64,000 nucleotides of DNA from Pirellula staleyi DSM 6068 (GTDB lineage Bacteria > Planctomycetota > Planctomycetia > Pirellulales > Pirellulaceae), in the NCBI GenBank assembly GCA_945875845.1, contig CAMCMB010000019.1, forward strand, positions 25,635 through 89,634. The letters run 5' to 3'. This document shows positions 35,099 to 43,437 of this stretch, one piece after another. The position numbers and the translations under genes were made by a program. Each line of letters starts with the position of its first letter. The first letter of the stretch is position 1. Under the pieces are notes generated by a model. It had not been told where the DNA came from, made no database searches, and saw nothing but the letters and a program-made list of their open reading frames with translations.

Positions 35099-35581
35099 AT
35101 GAATCGCCTCAACGAAGAAGAAGAAGAACAGCTTCGAACAGCCTATCACGAGGCTGGACATTGCGTGATGGCGATTCTTTGTGGCGCGAAAGCATCGATT
35201 GCCTCGATCACCTCCGAACAAGAGTATCTCCATGGCCAAGTCGAAATCCATTGGCCATCTCGCAGTTCTGTTGCCGATCAGTTAGCAACTGTTTTGGCCG
35301 GCCCCGTTGCCGAAATGATTTATCGATCGGAACCCCTCCATCCAGGCCTTGTGCCGGAATGGTCCGAAGACTGGAAGCAAGCTTGGGCGCTCGCTCGTCC
35401 GAAGTCTGGAAGCGATGGTCGGTGCATGGCGATGCTCGAGCAGTTGGTGGCCAAGCTCTATCAGACACTTTCGCAAGATCGCTATTGGGCCGCAGTTGCA
35501 GCCGTTCAAGATTTGCTCATAGCCCATAACGAAATCGATCACGACCAGATCGAATACGAAGTGAAAGCATTGCTAGATTAG
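35099..35581 (+). CDS. Stand-alone FtsH-like (M41) zinc metallopeptidase domain
   Basis: 160 residues. HEAGH (near residue 17, in AYHEAGHCVMA) is the zinc motif of M41 peptidases, but the AAA+ ATPase and membrane helices of FtsH are missing. VLAGPVAEMIY corresponds to the FtsH LGGRxAE segment, and Asp in WSEDWKQAWALA is a candidate third ligand. ATG 35099 is chosen since residues encoded upstream (34880-35098) come from the repeat array. It is a distant relative of the protein encoded at 42155. Substrates and activity are unknown. The neighbouring, convergent gene is dnaA. Confidence 0.75.
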   Translation: MNRLNEEEEEQLRTAYHEAGHCVMAILCGAKASIASITSEQEYLHGQVEIHWPSRSSVADQLATVLAGPVAEMIYRSEPLHPGLVPEWSEDWKQAWALARPKSGSDGRCMAMLEQLVAKLYQTLSQDRYWAAVAAVQDLLIAHNEIDHDQIEYEVKALLD

Positions 35582-35622
35582 CCGGCTCGGGCTCAACTGA
35601 CCAGAGATTAGCCGACCAGAGA

Positions 35623-37197
35623 TTAGCCGACCTGCAAGGTTGCCTCAAGATTTTTGAGGATCTCTCGTACGCCGATCTGGCCTCGACCACATCCGATCAG
35701 CCCATCCGATTCAATCCATTGCTCAACTTTTTTCTGAGCCGAGATCACGGTGGAATGCTGGCGATTGCCGAAGTATTCGCCGATTTCCGAGAGTGCGGTG
35801 CGAGTGTATTTGCGAGCCAAGAACATCGCGAGCATCCTGGGTTGACTAATGCTCTGACACTTGCTTTTGGCTCTAAGCATCTTTTCTTCGAGACCAAACG
35901 CTTCGCAAACTACTTTTTCAATATCATTCATTCGAACAACGGGTTGGCATGCTCGAATCAAATCCAAAGTGCATCGAACCGCTTCGTCCTCCGTCAAAGC
36001 TCGGCCGAGTACACGTTGTTGGGCTCCAAGTCGGTGTGCTACACCTTGCAAAACTCTCGCATCTCCACTGCAATTTTGAGATAAATGGTTGAGTGTTGAG
36101 TCTGCCAAGTCGATGTTTAGCTTCTTGCAAATTTGTTTCAAAACTTTCCCTCGCGTTATCGCATCGAGGGGATCGATTGCGCAAGCCATGCCACCTGACA
36201 GCCGTGCATACAGATCGGCCCCGAGTCCCGACAACTCGTTTAGGCCGCGGTCTGCGACCAAAATGACTTGTCGCTTTTCACGCAGCAACATATCGATGGA
36301 ATTGCGAAGCTCAGCGAGAGTACCTGCTTTACCAAGAAAGAATTGAATGTCGTCGATGACGATTCCTTCGACATCGCGATACTTGCTGCGAAAATTTGCG
36401 AAACCACCACCCCGGGCGCTTTCCGTATACTCGATCGTAAATTGCTCGGCAGTGAGTATTAGGACGCGGCGCATGCGGTGCATCATGCGCATCTTGTGTG
36501 CCAGCCCGATAGCAAGGTGCGATTTACCTGTGCCACTTGGTCCATGAATGAGCAACGGATTGATTTGACCGGGCTGCTCTAACACCATTTGGCCAGCCGT
36601 AAACGCTAACCTATTGTGATCGCCGGCGACATACTCATCCCATCGCTTTTCGTTCTCGCGGCGAATCTCAAACAGGCGGTCGACGTGGTGTTCCGAAGAG
36701 GTGACCGTTGACCCGTGATGCTCCTCACCGCGATGAGGCGTTCCGCCACGAACCACTCTTAGTTGGGATTTCGCCTCGGGCTTGACAGGGTCCCGCTGCC
36801 GAACATCGAGCCTGTCCGGTTCGGTTCGCGATACAATCGGCGGAATAGTCAGAGTCGAGGCTAACACGGATGAGTTGGGTGCGATTCTAGGTTGAAGACG
36901 ATCGTCTGTGGAGGTTGATTCCGACGAAGAAGCAACTGAGATTTGGAATCCGAAACCGCTGCCAGCCGTTTCTAGAATTGCAGCCTGAAGATCGTCTCGA
37001 AACATCTTGGAGATGATATCGGCAACGAACGAGCTCGCAACCTCGATCCTGATTACATTATGCCCGATTTGCGTCCACTTGACACCACCACCAAACCAAA
37101 GATCCATCCTATCTTGGCCAATCCTTTGGCGAAGCCTGCCTTCGACCGAATGCGCGACCGAATCTTCGAACATAGCAACTTCGTGCGCTATTTTCAT
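35623..37197 (-). CDS. dnaA: Chromosomal replication initiator DnaA
   Basis: 524 residues: N-terminal domain I (about 10-85), a long divergent linker (86-185), the AAA+ domain with Walker A GPSGTGKS (219-226) and Walker B VIDDIQF (280-286), and C-terminal domain IV with the DnaA signature IGEYFGNRQHSTVISA near residue 480, which binds the DnaA box. AGGAG lies 6 bases before ATG 37197. dnaN, recF and gyrB do not follow, and the 35.6-37.8 kb region has only one match to the DnaA box consensus (37533-37541), so the origin is probably elsewhere or diverged. Confidence 0.95.
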   Translation of the reverse strand: MKIAHEVAMFEDSVAHSVEGRLRQRIGQDRMDLWFGGGVKWTQIGHNVIRIEVASSFVADIISKMFRDDLQAAILETAGSGFGFQISVASSSESTSTDDRLQPRIAPNSSVLASTLTIPPIVSRTEPDRLDVRQRDPVKPEAKSQLRVVRGGTPHRGEEHHGSTVTSSEHHVDRLFEIRRENEKRWDEYVAGDHNRLAFTAGQMVLEQPGQINPLLIHGPSGTGKSHLAIGLAHKMRMMHRMRRVLILTAEQFTIEYTESARGGGFANFRSKYRDVEGIVIDDIQFFLGKAGTLAELRNSIDMLLREKRQVILVADRGLNELSGLGADLYARLSGGMACAIDPLDAITRGKVLKQICKKLNIDLADSTLNHLSQNCSGDARVLQGVAHRLGAQQRVLGRALTEDEAVRCTLDLIRACQPVVRMNDIEKVVCEAFGLEEKMLRAKSKCQSISQPRMLAMFLARKYTRTALSEIGEYFGNRQHSTVISAQKKVEQWIESDGLIGCGRGQIGVREILKNLEATLQVG

Positions 37198-37703
37198 CGC
37201 AAACTCCTAAACCATGCGAGTCCGCAGATGAAATCATTCATCCGCAGTATCCTTTTCAAACAGGAACCATCCTGCCTGACGTAAAATTCATGGGCTTGTC
37301 GTACCGCATTAAAGATCGTTTAAGCTGGCTTTCTGCCCGCAGAAGACGACCCTCGCTCCCAGTACCCATTGAACTTGACGAGGCCGATTTTAAGAATGCT
37401 AGCTCTCAAGTCAAACTCGATTCCGGTTTCTTGACTTAAGAAATTCTTTCCCGATGATGAAGATCCGGTTAAAGACAGGGCGAAACCGTCCCGCAAGAGG
37501 TTTAGCCAAAATCGAAAGCGTTGAAAGAGCGTTGTGGAAAACCTGTCGAAGCCGAAAGCGGATCGCTCGATGATCGTTCGATGATTGTTGGTGGCGGGAA
37601 GGGTGCGTCGGGCTACGATTTGATTATCGTCGCCTTTCGCTCCAGGCTGTGAAAAAATGCTCGGGTCACCACCGGAGGGCTCGCGCCCTGCCGCTATCAT
37701 TTG

Positions 37704-37733
37704 CTAGCGGAACGGCGCGAGTTGTCCGGTGAG
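37704..37733. repeat. CCGGACAGC-type hairpin repeat, copy 4 (reverse)
   Basis: TAGCGGAACGGC GCGA GTTGTCCGGTGA, the reverse complement of the family form. Confidence 0.65.
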
Positions 37734-37765
37734 TCAATCAGAATCAATTCACAGCCTGTCCGCGA

Positions 37766-37797
37766 GAACCACGACGCGGAGCGTCGTGCAACTTAGG
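37766..37797. repeat. ACGACG-hairpin repeat, single copy
   Basis: ACGACGC-GGA-GCGTCGT (37771-37787) followed by GCAACTTA, as in the array at 7.7 kb. It lies 20 bases past the stop codon of the DUF4912 gene on the minus strand. Confidence 0.75.
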
Positions 37798-37807
37798 GCG
37801 GTCGTGG

Positions 37808-39394
37808 CTACAAATCGTCCGAGTCGAGCGACAGCGGTTCCATTACTTTTGTATTGCGTTCGACTGCAATGACGACGGTTTGTTCGTCGACTCCATCGCG
37901 ACTTTTGGCAGTCGCAGGTAGCACTTGTCGTCGGTCGGGTAGGGGCATACGAATGGAGAACGTCCCGTCTGTTCTTACTTTCACGGGCTCGGTGCCGACG
38001 GAAACGTGGGCCTCGGGATGGGTTGATCCAAAAACGACCAGTTCGGCGTCTACGTCGAAATGGAAGTGTTTATGCCGTTTGAGCGAGCCCTCGGCGCCGC
38101 TTCCAAACTGCGATAAAACGTCGGCGTCCATTGTGCGTTTCAGTCGCTCCTCGAACACTTCGGTCAAATCACCGGTTTGAGTATCGTCGCCATATCCACC
38201 ACTCATCGAATAGATGTGCTCCGCGTCGGTTGCAATGTCCGCCCAATGATCATCCGAAGCTTCTTTTCCTCCGGGCACGGGCGTGGTAACGGTGTTGCTT
38301 CGCGCGAGTTCGTAGAACCGGTTGTTGGCAGTCAAATAGCCCATGAGCATCCGAAACCGGCTAGGCGGATTATTGACTTCGATGTACCAATTGCGAACAC
38401 CACCATGGATTTCAATGTCGCGATCCACCGATTCGGCGTTGCTGGTTGTGCCGGAATCGTCCATTTTGAGCAATCGCAAAATTGGCTTAACCGTGTGCCA
38501 GTTCTCAGCCAAAGAAGCCTTTGCACGATCGACGGACTGGCGGGTGATGTCCCAATGCGCGTGCAGCCAATAAGGATCACGCACCATAAGAATCATACGA
38601 TCCTTACCTTTTTCAATCTTCGGAACCTGTGTAAGGGGCGACAACGACATTTTGGCGGGAGGTTGAGCGAGATCTTTCCGAAGCTCCTTTTCGGACTGAG
38701 CAAGTCGGATTTTGGCCACGATTTCCGGTTTGGTGTCTGAGGGGGGCGGAATCGGCTCAGACGGTTTTTTGGAAGTACCCTTCGGAAATTCGAACGTGGT
38801 ATCGGCCTGTTTCTTGGAAACAGCTATGGGTTTATTGATAAACGCCTTCGATTTTTCGCTCGAAGCCGCGACGAGCGTTCGCTTCGGTGGTTTTGCGGCG
38901 ACTTGCTTTCCCGCAAGTTGTTTCGGAGCAATCGACGCGTTTTTCAACGCTGGTTTTGCCGCGGTGGATTTGGGAGGAGTTGTGTTTGAAGCGACTTTAC
39001 CCTGCGTTTTCAAGCCGTTTTTTTGTTTTTGTGGCGGCACAAGCTTATTAGAAACCGGTTTCGTTGCGACGGTTTTAGGCACCTTTGCTGAAAGGCCACC
39101 TTTGCTAGGAGCTTGTGCGGATGGCTTCTTTTGAGAATTTTCGGCCGCCACGGCTCGAACAGCCATCTTTTTCTTGTCGACGGGTTTGGCAGCGGTTTTG
39201 CTCGCTGACTTGTTGGGACTTGCTCCTTTCTTGATGCTAGCTGCAGTTTTTGAAGGTTTTTTGGGGCTAGGCGGCGACGTTCCAGTCGATTTAGGTGCGG
39301 GCTTACCTACTGATTTGCCTGCCGATTTGCCCGTCTTGAGGAGGGAAGGGGTTAGTTTTTTCACGCTCTTGGGCTTGTTTTTCGAGGTATTCAA
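37808..39394 (-). CDS. DUF4912 protein with histone-H1-like Lys/Ala/Pro tail
   Basis: 528 residues from TTG 39394, chosen because GGAG lies 6 bases upstream; the open frame to 39508 lacks a better start. Residues 1-about 240 are very rich in Lys, Ala, Pro, Ser and Thr (KPAPKS, KPSKTAAS, KKPSA types), like histone H1 tails or DNA/RNA-binding linkers. The C-terminal half contains DUF4912 (about 300-420), recognised by DRMILMVRDPYWLHAHWDIT split at about 295-315 and WYIEVNNPPSRFRMLMGY. No signal peptide. The basic tail suggests nucleic acid or polyanion binding; that is inference. Confidence 0.8.
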   Translation of the reverse strand: MNTSKNKPKSVKKLTPSLLKTGKSAGKSVGKPAPKSTGTSPPSPKKPSKTAASIKKGASPNKSASKTAAKPVDKKKMAVRAVAAENSQKKPSAQAPSKGGLSAKVPKTVATKPVSNKLVPPQKQKNGLKTQGKVASNTTPPKSTAAKPALKNASIAPKQLAGKQVAAKPPKRTLVAASSEKSKAFINKPIAVSKKQADTTFEFPKGTSKKPSEPIPPPSDTKPEIVAKIRLAQSEKELRKDLAQPPAKMSLSPLTQVPKIEKGKDRMILMVRDPYWLHAHWDITRQSVDRAKASLAENWHTVKPILRLLKMDDSGTTSNAESVDRDIEIHGGVRNWYIEVNNPPSRFRMLMGYLTANNRFYELARSNTVTTPVPGGKEASDDHWADIATDAEHIYSMSGGYGDDTQTGDLTEVFEERLKRTMDADVLSQFGSGAEGSLKRHKHFHFDVDAELVVFGSTHPEAHVSVGTEPVKVRTDGTFSIRMPLPDRRQVLPATAKSRDGVDEQTVVIAVERNTKVMEPLSLDSDDL

Positions 39395-39627
39395 TGGAAA
39401 CTCCGTATGCCATGGGTTGGAATCAACCATCCATGGTGAGCAGCAAGTCGCCACAACTGCGAGTGATCTGCTTTTTGGCGAAGACAAATTCGGCCGGTTT
39501 TTGAGCAACGCCCGCGAATGACCGGATTTGATTATGCTCAGCGACGGAGGTCATTTCTAGGCTTAAGCCCCCAAAATGACTACGTACCCAAATACTTTCT
39601 GGTTCGAATTTCAACACTGGAGTGCCC

Positions 39628-39945
39628 ATGACAGAAGGAAATCAGCGTTCAGAGGACGAAGAGTTGTATTCTGAAACGGATTTGGCGAGGATCGAAGCAC
39701 AAGGGAACACGAATGCAATATCGCGAGCCGTGGCAGTCATGGTTTTGATGGTCCTCCCCGGGGTTGCTGGTCACTATTTAGATCGCTGGTTTGGCACTCA
39801 ATTTCTAGTTCTAGTCGGGTTTGTCATGGGGATGTGCCTTGCGGTTTTTGGCCTGCTTTATGTCGCAAAAATTGCAGATCGAACGGCAAAACTGAATCGC
39901 GAACGAAAGCTGCGAATGAAATCCAGAAAGCAAGACCTATCCTAG
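39628..39945 (+). CDS. AtpZ/AtpI-like small membrane protein
   Basis: 105 residues with two transmembrane helices (about 35-53 and 63-83). The pattern P-G-V-A-G-H-Y-L-D-R-W-F-G-T ... G-F-V-M-G-M matches the AtpZ/AtpI-like family associated with F0F1 ATP synthase assembly or Mg2+ transport. The charged N-terminus (EDEELYSETDLARIEAQ) is typical. ATG 39628 follows GGAG by 5 bases. ATP synthase genes normally sit next to this gene, but none are in view, so the assignment rests on the membrane motif. Confidence 0.7.
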   Translation: MTEGNQRSEDEELYSETDLARIEAQGNTNAISRAVAVMVLMVLPGVAGHYLDRWFGTQFLVLVGFVMGMCLAVFGLLYVAKIADRTAKLNRERKLRMKSRKQDLS

Positions 39946-40081
39946 CACTTTGCGATGCTCTGCTATACTTCTTATCGCGGCATAAACAAACTCGGTAGCA
40001 CGCCGGCGCGAACGCGATCGACTGTGTAAATACTCTAACCCATTGGATGGGCAGAACGTGAACACTCAACATTTTGGTTGG

Positions 40082-42136
40082 ATGAAAATTCAAAAGTGGA
40101 TAGGGGGCGTGACTCTCTTGCTTGTTTCTGCTTTTGCGATGAGTTCGAGTGGCGATGAGGGGATGTGGTTGTTCAATGCAACACCGAAAAAACAATTGAA
40201 AGCCAATTTTGGTTTCGAACCGAGTCAACAGTGGCTTGACCACCTGATGCTTTCGAGTGTTCGCTTCAATTCGGGAGGATCGGCGTCGTTTGTTTCTTCG
40301 AAAGGTCTAGTGCTGACCAATCATCACGTTGCATCGGATACGCTCTATAAACTCTCAACTGCAGAACACAACTACAACGAGAATGGGTTCCTGGCTGCTT
40401 CGATAGCGGATGAAATCAAAACTCCGGACTTAGAGCTCAACCAACTGATTTCCATCGAGGACGTTACGGAAAAGGTTAACGCTTCGATCCAAGAGAGCAT
40501 GACGGTGCAAGAAGCGGCGAAAGCTCGTCAAGCCAAGATGGCATCGATCGAAAAAGAATCGCTCGACGCAACAGGCTTACGGAGCGATGTCGTCACACTT
40601 TACGGTGGAGGCCGCTATCACTTGTATCGTTACAAGAAATACACGGATGTTCGACTCGTGTGGGCGCCGGAAGCAGGCGCGGCATTCTTTGGTGGCGACG
40701 CGGACAACTTTGAGTACCCTCGCTACTGTCTGGATGTCACGCTATTCCGCGTTTACGAGAATGGCAAGCCGGCGGTGATCGAGCATTTTCTCAAGATGGA
40801 TCCCAAGGGGGCACGCGACCAAGACCTTGTCTTCGTCTCCGGCAACCCCGGTCGCACGCGTCGAATTTTCACTCACGATGCGATTGAATATCAACGCGAT
40901 GTCGCTATGCCTCGCACCATGAATTTGCTCCGCCGCAAAGAGATCCTTATGCAGCAATATGCGTTAGCTGGCCCGGAACAGCAGCGCCGTTCTCGCGATG
41001 ATTTGTTCGGTATTCAGAACTCTCGCAAAGCGTATACGGGAATGCTTGGGGGGCTTCAAGATCCGAGCTTTACCGCCTCGAAGAAACAACAGGAGACCGA
41101 ACTTCTGAGCGGATTAAAGCAAAACCCCAAGCTCGCCCCACTAACGAAGGCTTGGGAAGAAATCCGCACATCACTGATCAAGCGACGCGCGCTTTTGACC
41201 CAAGGAGCAACGCTTCGAAGTCGACTTTATGGAATCGCGGAAACCCTGACTCACATGGCTAGCGAGGACCGCAAATCGAGCGGTGATCGACTGCGTGAAT
41301 TTCGAGATAGCAACCGCGAATCGCTCCTGCAAGAACTTCTGTCGGAAGCTCCAATTTACGAAGACTTGGAGAGGCTTCAGCTCGCCGATGAACTTGCTCG
41401 TCTCATCGACGACCGTGGTGCAACCGACCCGTTGGTCGTAGCGGCCTTGGCTGGCAAGAGTCCCAAACAACGTGCAGCCGAAATCATCGCTACTACGAAA
41501 CTGACTGCAGTTTCGGAACGCAAGAGGATTTCCGAGGGCGGCACCCAAGCCATCTCGGAATCAAAGGACCCGCTAATCCTCTTGGCGAAGTCATTCGAGA
41601 GCGAGTATCGTCGGGTTCGCGAAGCCACTGACATTTTGGAAGAACAAGAGAGACAAGCGTACGCGAAAGTAACGGAGGCGAAGTTTGCCGTGGGAGGCGA
41701 CTCGGTTTATCCCGATGCAACCTTCACACTCCGATTGGCTTATGGAAAGGTTTTGGGCTACGAAACGGACGGGAAAAAAATCCCTGCTCAAACGACCATG
41801 GGTGGCGCGTTTATGCACGAGTCGCTTCACTTGGCAAAGGATCCTTGGGTATTGCCCAAGAGTTGGCATACGGCCAAAAGCAAAATGAACGCCGACACGC
41901 CTTTGAATTTTGTATGCACCGCCGATATTATCGGCGGCAATTCTGGGTCGCCTGTGGTTTCTCGCGACGGCGCAATGGTTGGAATTATTTTTGACGGCAA
42001 CATAGAAAGCTTGACCGCGGATTTCTACTACACCGACAACGTTTCAAGGGCTGTTGCCGTTCACATTGCAGGCGTTCTTGAAAGCTTGAATTCGATCTAC
42101 AACGCCCCATACCTTGCAGACGAGATGGGGCGATAG
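40082..42136 (+). CDS. S46 family dipeptidyl-peptidase (DPP7/DPP11-like)
   Basis: 684-residue periplasmic serine exopeptidase releasing dipeptides from peptide N-termini. Signal peptide to about residue 22 (AFAMSSSG). The chymotrypsin-like triad is visible: His82 in LTNHHVA, Asp in FFGGDADNFEYPRY..LDVTLF, and Ser in IIGGNSGSPVV near the C-terminus. The helical domain characteristic of S46 lies between. Length is near the usual ~700. ATG 40082 gives the signal peptide; TTG 40043 and GTG 40058 are possible earlier starts. The preference (Asp/Glu or hydrophobic) cannot be told here. It is separate from the next operon by only 18 bp, so co-transcription is possible. Confidence 0.92.
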   Translation: MKIQKWIGGVTLLLVSAFAMSSSGDEGMWLFNATPKKQLKANFGFEPSQQWLDHLMLSSVRFNSGGSASFVSSKGLVLTNHHVASDTLYKLSTAEHNYNENGFLAASIADEIKTPDLELNQLISIEDVTEKVNASIQESMTVQEAAKARQAKMASIEKESLDATGLRSDVVTLYGGGRYHLYRYKKYTDVRLVWAPEAGAAFFGGDADNFEYPRYCLDVTLFRVYENGKPAVIEHFLKMDPKGARDQDLVFVSGNPGRTRRIFTHDAIEYQRDVAMPRTMNLLRRKEILMQQYALAGPEQQRRSRDDLFGIQNSRKAYTGMLGGLQDPSFTASKKQQETELLSGLKQNPKLAPLTKAWEEIRTSLIKRRALLTQGATLRSRLYGIAETLTHMASEDRKSSGDRLREFRDSNRESLLQELLSEAPIYEDLERLQLADELARLIDDRGATDPLVVAALAGKSPKQRAAEIIATTKLTAVSERKRISEGGTQAISESKDPLILLAKSFESEYRRVREATDILEEQERQAYAKVTEAKFAVGGDSVYPDATFTLRLAYGKVLGYETDGKKIPAQTTMGGAFMHESLHLAKDPWVLPKSWHTAKSKMNADTPLNFVCTADIIGGNSGSPVVSRDGAMVGIIFDGNIESLTADFYYTDNVSRAVAVHIAGVLESLNSIYNAPYLADEMGR

Positions 42137-42154
42137 GGCAATACTACAATCGCT

Positions 42155-42676
42155 ATGAATGATCAATCCAATGCATCGTCGGTTGTCCAACCAACGGATG
42201 AGCTTTCGCAAGACCAGCCAGCGACGGCATATCACGAAGCGGGGCATGCCGTGGTCGCTTTGTCGTTGGGTCGCACGATCGAAAAGCTTTCGATCGTGCG
42301 CAATTCCATTCGATTGGGAGCCGTGCAATTAGGCAAAGGTCGAAATGGACGTAAGCAAGATTACTTCGAAAATGAAGCTCTCATTTTGCTAGGCGGTGTG
42401 GTGAGTGAAGCGAGGCACACGGGCGAATACAACTGGGGAGGAGCTCAGCAAGACCTCCGTGCACTGCGTCGTTTATCGCTCGCACGTGTCGATACGGAGC
42501 AAAAGGCCGAACGCCTTGAGCGGCGGCTCTTGGGCAAAACATTGCATCACCTTGACCAACCCGGCCACTGGGAAGCGGTCGAGTCGGTGGCTTCCGAACT
42601 GATCAAATCCAAGTTGATGAGCGGCCGAGCTGCCAGGCATTTGTTTGACGAAGCAATGAAACGGTTTCACCAATGA
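42155..42676 (+). CDS. Stand-alone FtsH-like (M41) metallopeptidase, ABC operon
   Basis: 173 residues, no signal peptide or membrane helix. AYHEAGHAVVALSLG (from about residue 26) is the FtsH zinc motif HExxH; LGGVVSEARHTG and GGAQQDLRALRRL match the FtsH segments LGGRxAE and TGAxNDLxxAT, the Asp being the third zinc ligand. So all catalytic ligands are kept, but no ATPase is attached. Its stop overlaps the ATPase gene start (ATGA), tying it to an ABC exporter. It may process or degrade a partner at the inner face of the membrane (inference). Confidence 0.82.
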   Translation: MNDQSNASSVVQPTDELSQDQPATAYHEAGHAVVALSLGRTIEKLSIVRNSIRLGAVQLGKGRNGRKQDYFENEALILLGGVVSEARHTGEYNWGGAQQDLRALRRLSLARVDTEQKAERLERRLLGKTLHHLDQPGHWEAVESVASELIKSKLMSGRAARHLFDEAMKRFHQ

Positions 42677-43434
42677 AGTCAACGATTCAGGATGCAATGC
42701 AGAGTTCGCCTCTGCTTCGAGCGTCCGAAATCACAAAGATTTACCACTCCGGGACGGTTTCGCATCCTGCTTTGCGAGGCGTTAGCCTGGATGTGCGGAA
42801 AGGTGAGTTTGTTGCAATCACCGGTCCTTCAGGCTGTGGTAAGAGTACTCTGCTGCATATTCTCGGTGGCTTGGATCGTCCGGATACTGGCTATGTCCAG
42901 TTGGAAGGGCAATCCATTTCCAATCTCGATGATTATTCTCAGACGTTGCTTCGTCGCCGCCGAATGGGTTTCGTTTTCCAAAAAGTCCACTTGCTTCCCA
43001 TGCTGACGGCCATCGACAACGTTATGGTCCCTTTGCGACTCGACGGAGTCGATTTCGCCAAAGCTCGCCGAATAGCCATCGAAGCGCTCGATTCGGTTGG
43101 CATGTCGAGTAAGCACGCGAACCGTCCTGGCGAACTTTCCGGTGGCGAATCACAGCGCGTTGCGATCGCTAGAGCGATTGTCATGTCCCCGGCAATCCTT
43201 TTTGCCGACGAGCCCACTGGTGCCCTCGACTCCGAAAACGGGCACATGGTCATTGAACTATTTCGCCAATTGGTGTTAACGCACGATCAGACGCTCATCG
43301 TTGTTACCCACGATCTGTCTGTCGCGGAATCGGCAGACCGCGTTGTCAAAATGCGCGATGGACTAATTATCGATGATTCCGTCAGTCCAACCACGATAAA
43401 CAAAGTCGGCAGCCCTCAAGCCGAAAGAACATAG
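42673..43434 (+). CDS. LolD/MacB-type ABC transporter ATPase
   Basis: 253-residue cytoplasmic ATPase. Walker [10 protein letters not shown] (51-59), Q-loop [22 protein letters not shown] split at about 98-118, signature [15 protein letters not shown], Walker [13 protein letters not shown] and the His switch VTHD are complete. The sequence fits the LolD/FtsE/MacB group, which drives lipoprotein release or efflux by mechanotransmission rather than by carrying substrate through the membrane. Overlaps the metallopeptidase gene by four bases and precedes the FtsX permease gene by 3 bases. Confidence 0.93.
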   Translation: MKSTIQDAMQSSPLLRASEITKIYHSGTVSHPALRGVSLDVRKGEFVAITGPSGCGKSTLLHILGGLDRPDTGYVQLEGQSISNLDDYSQTLLRRRRMGFVFQKVHLLPMLTAIDNVMVPLRLDGVDFAKARRIAIEALDSVGMSSKHANRPGELSGGESQRVAIARAIVMSPAILFADEPTGALDSENGHMVIELFRQLVLTHDQTLIVVTHDLSVAESADRVVKMRDGLIIDDSVSPTTINKVGSPQAERT

Positions 43435-43437
43435 TCT

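Larger units (their letters stand above)
37198..37807. other. Intergenic gap upstream of dnaA, with repeats
   Basis: 610 bp between dnaA and the DUF4912 gene. It holds a single DnaA-box-like sequence on the minus strand (TTTTCCACA, 37533-37541), a CCGGACAGC-type hairpin and an ACGACG-type hairpin (listed separately). A 126-codon minus-strand frame at 37320-37700 runs through repeat-like sequence and is not called as a gene. Confidence 0.6.

Noticed and set aside
37198..37330. Chromosome origin next to dnaA
   Set aside because: One DnaA-box match only, outside this stretch, and no AT-rich unwinding region or dnaN.
37320..37700. 126-codon frame on the minus strand upstream of dnaA
   Set aside because: No ribosome site, no recognised domain, low-complexity composition, and it runs into repeat sequence at both ends.
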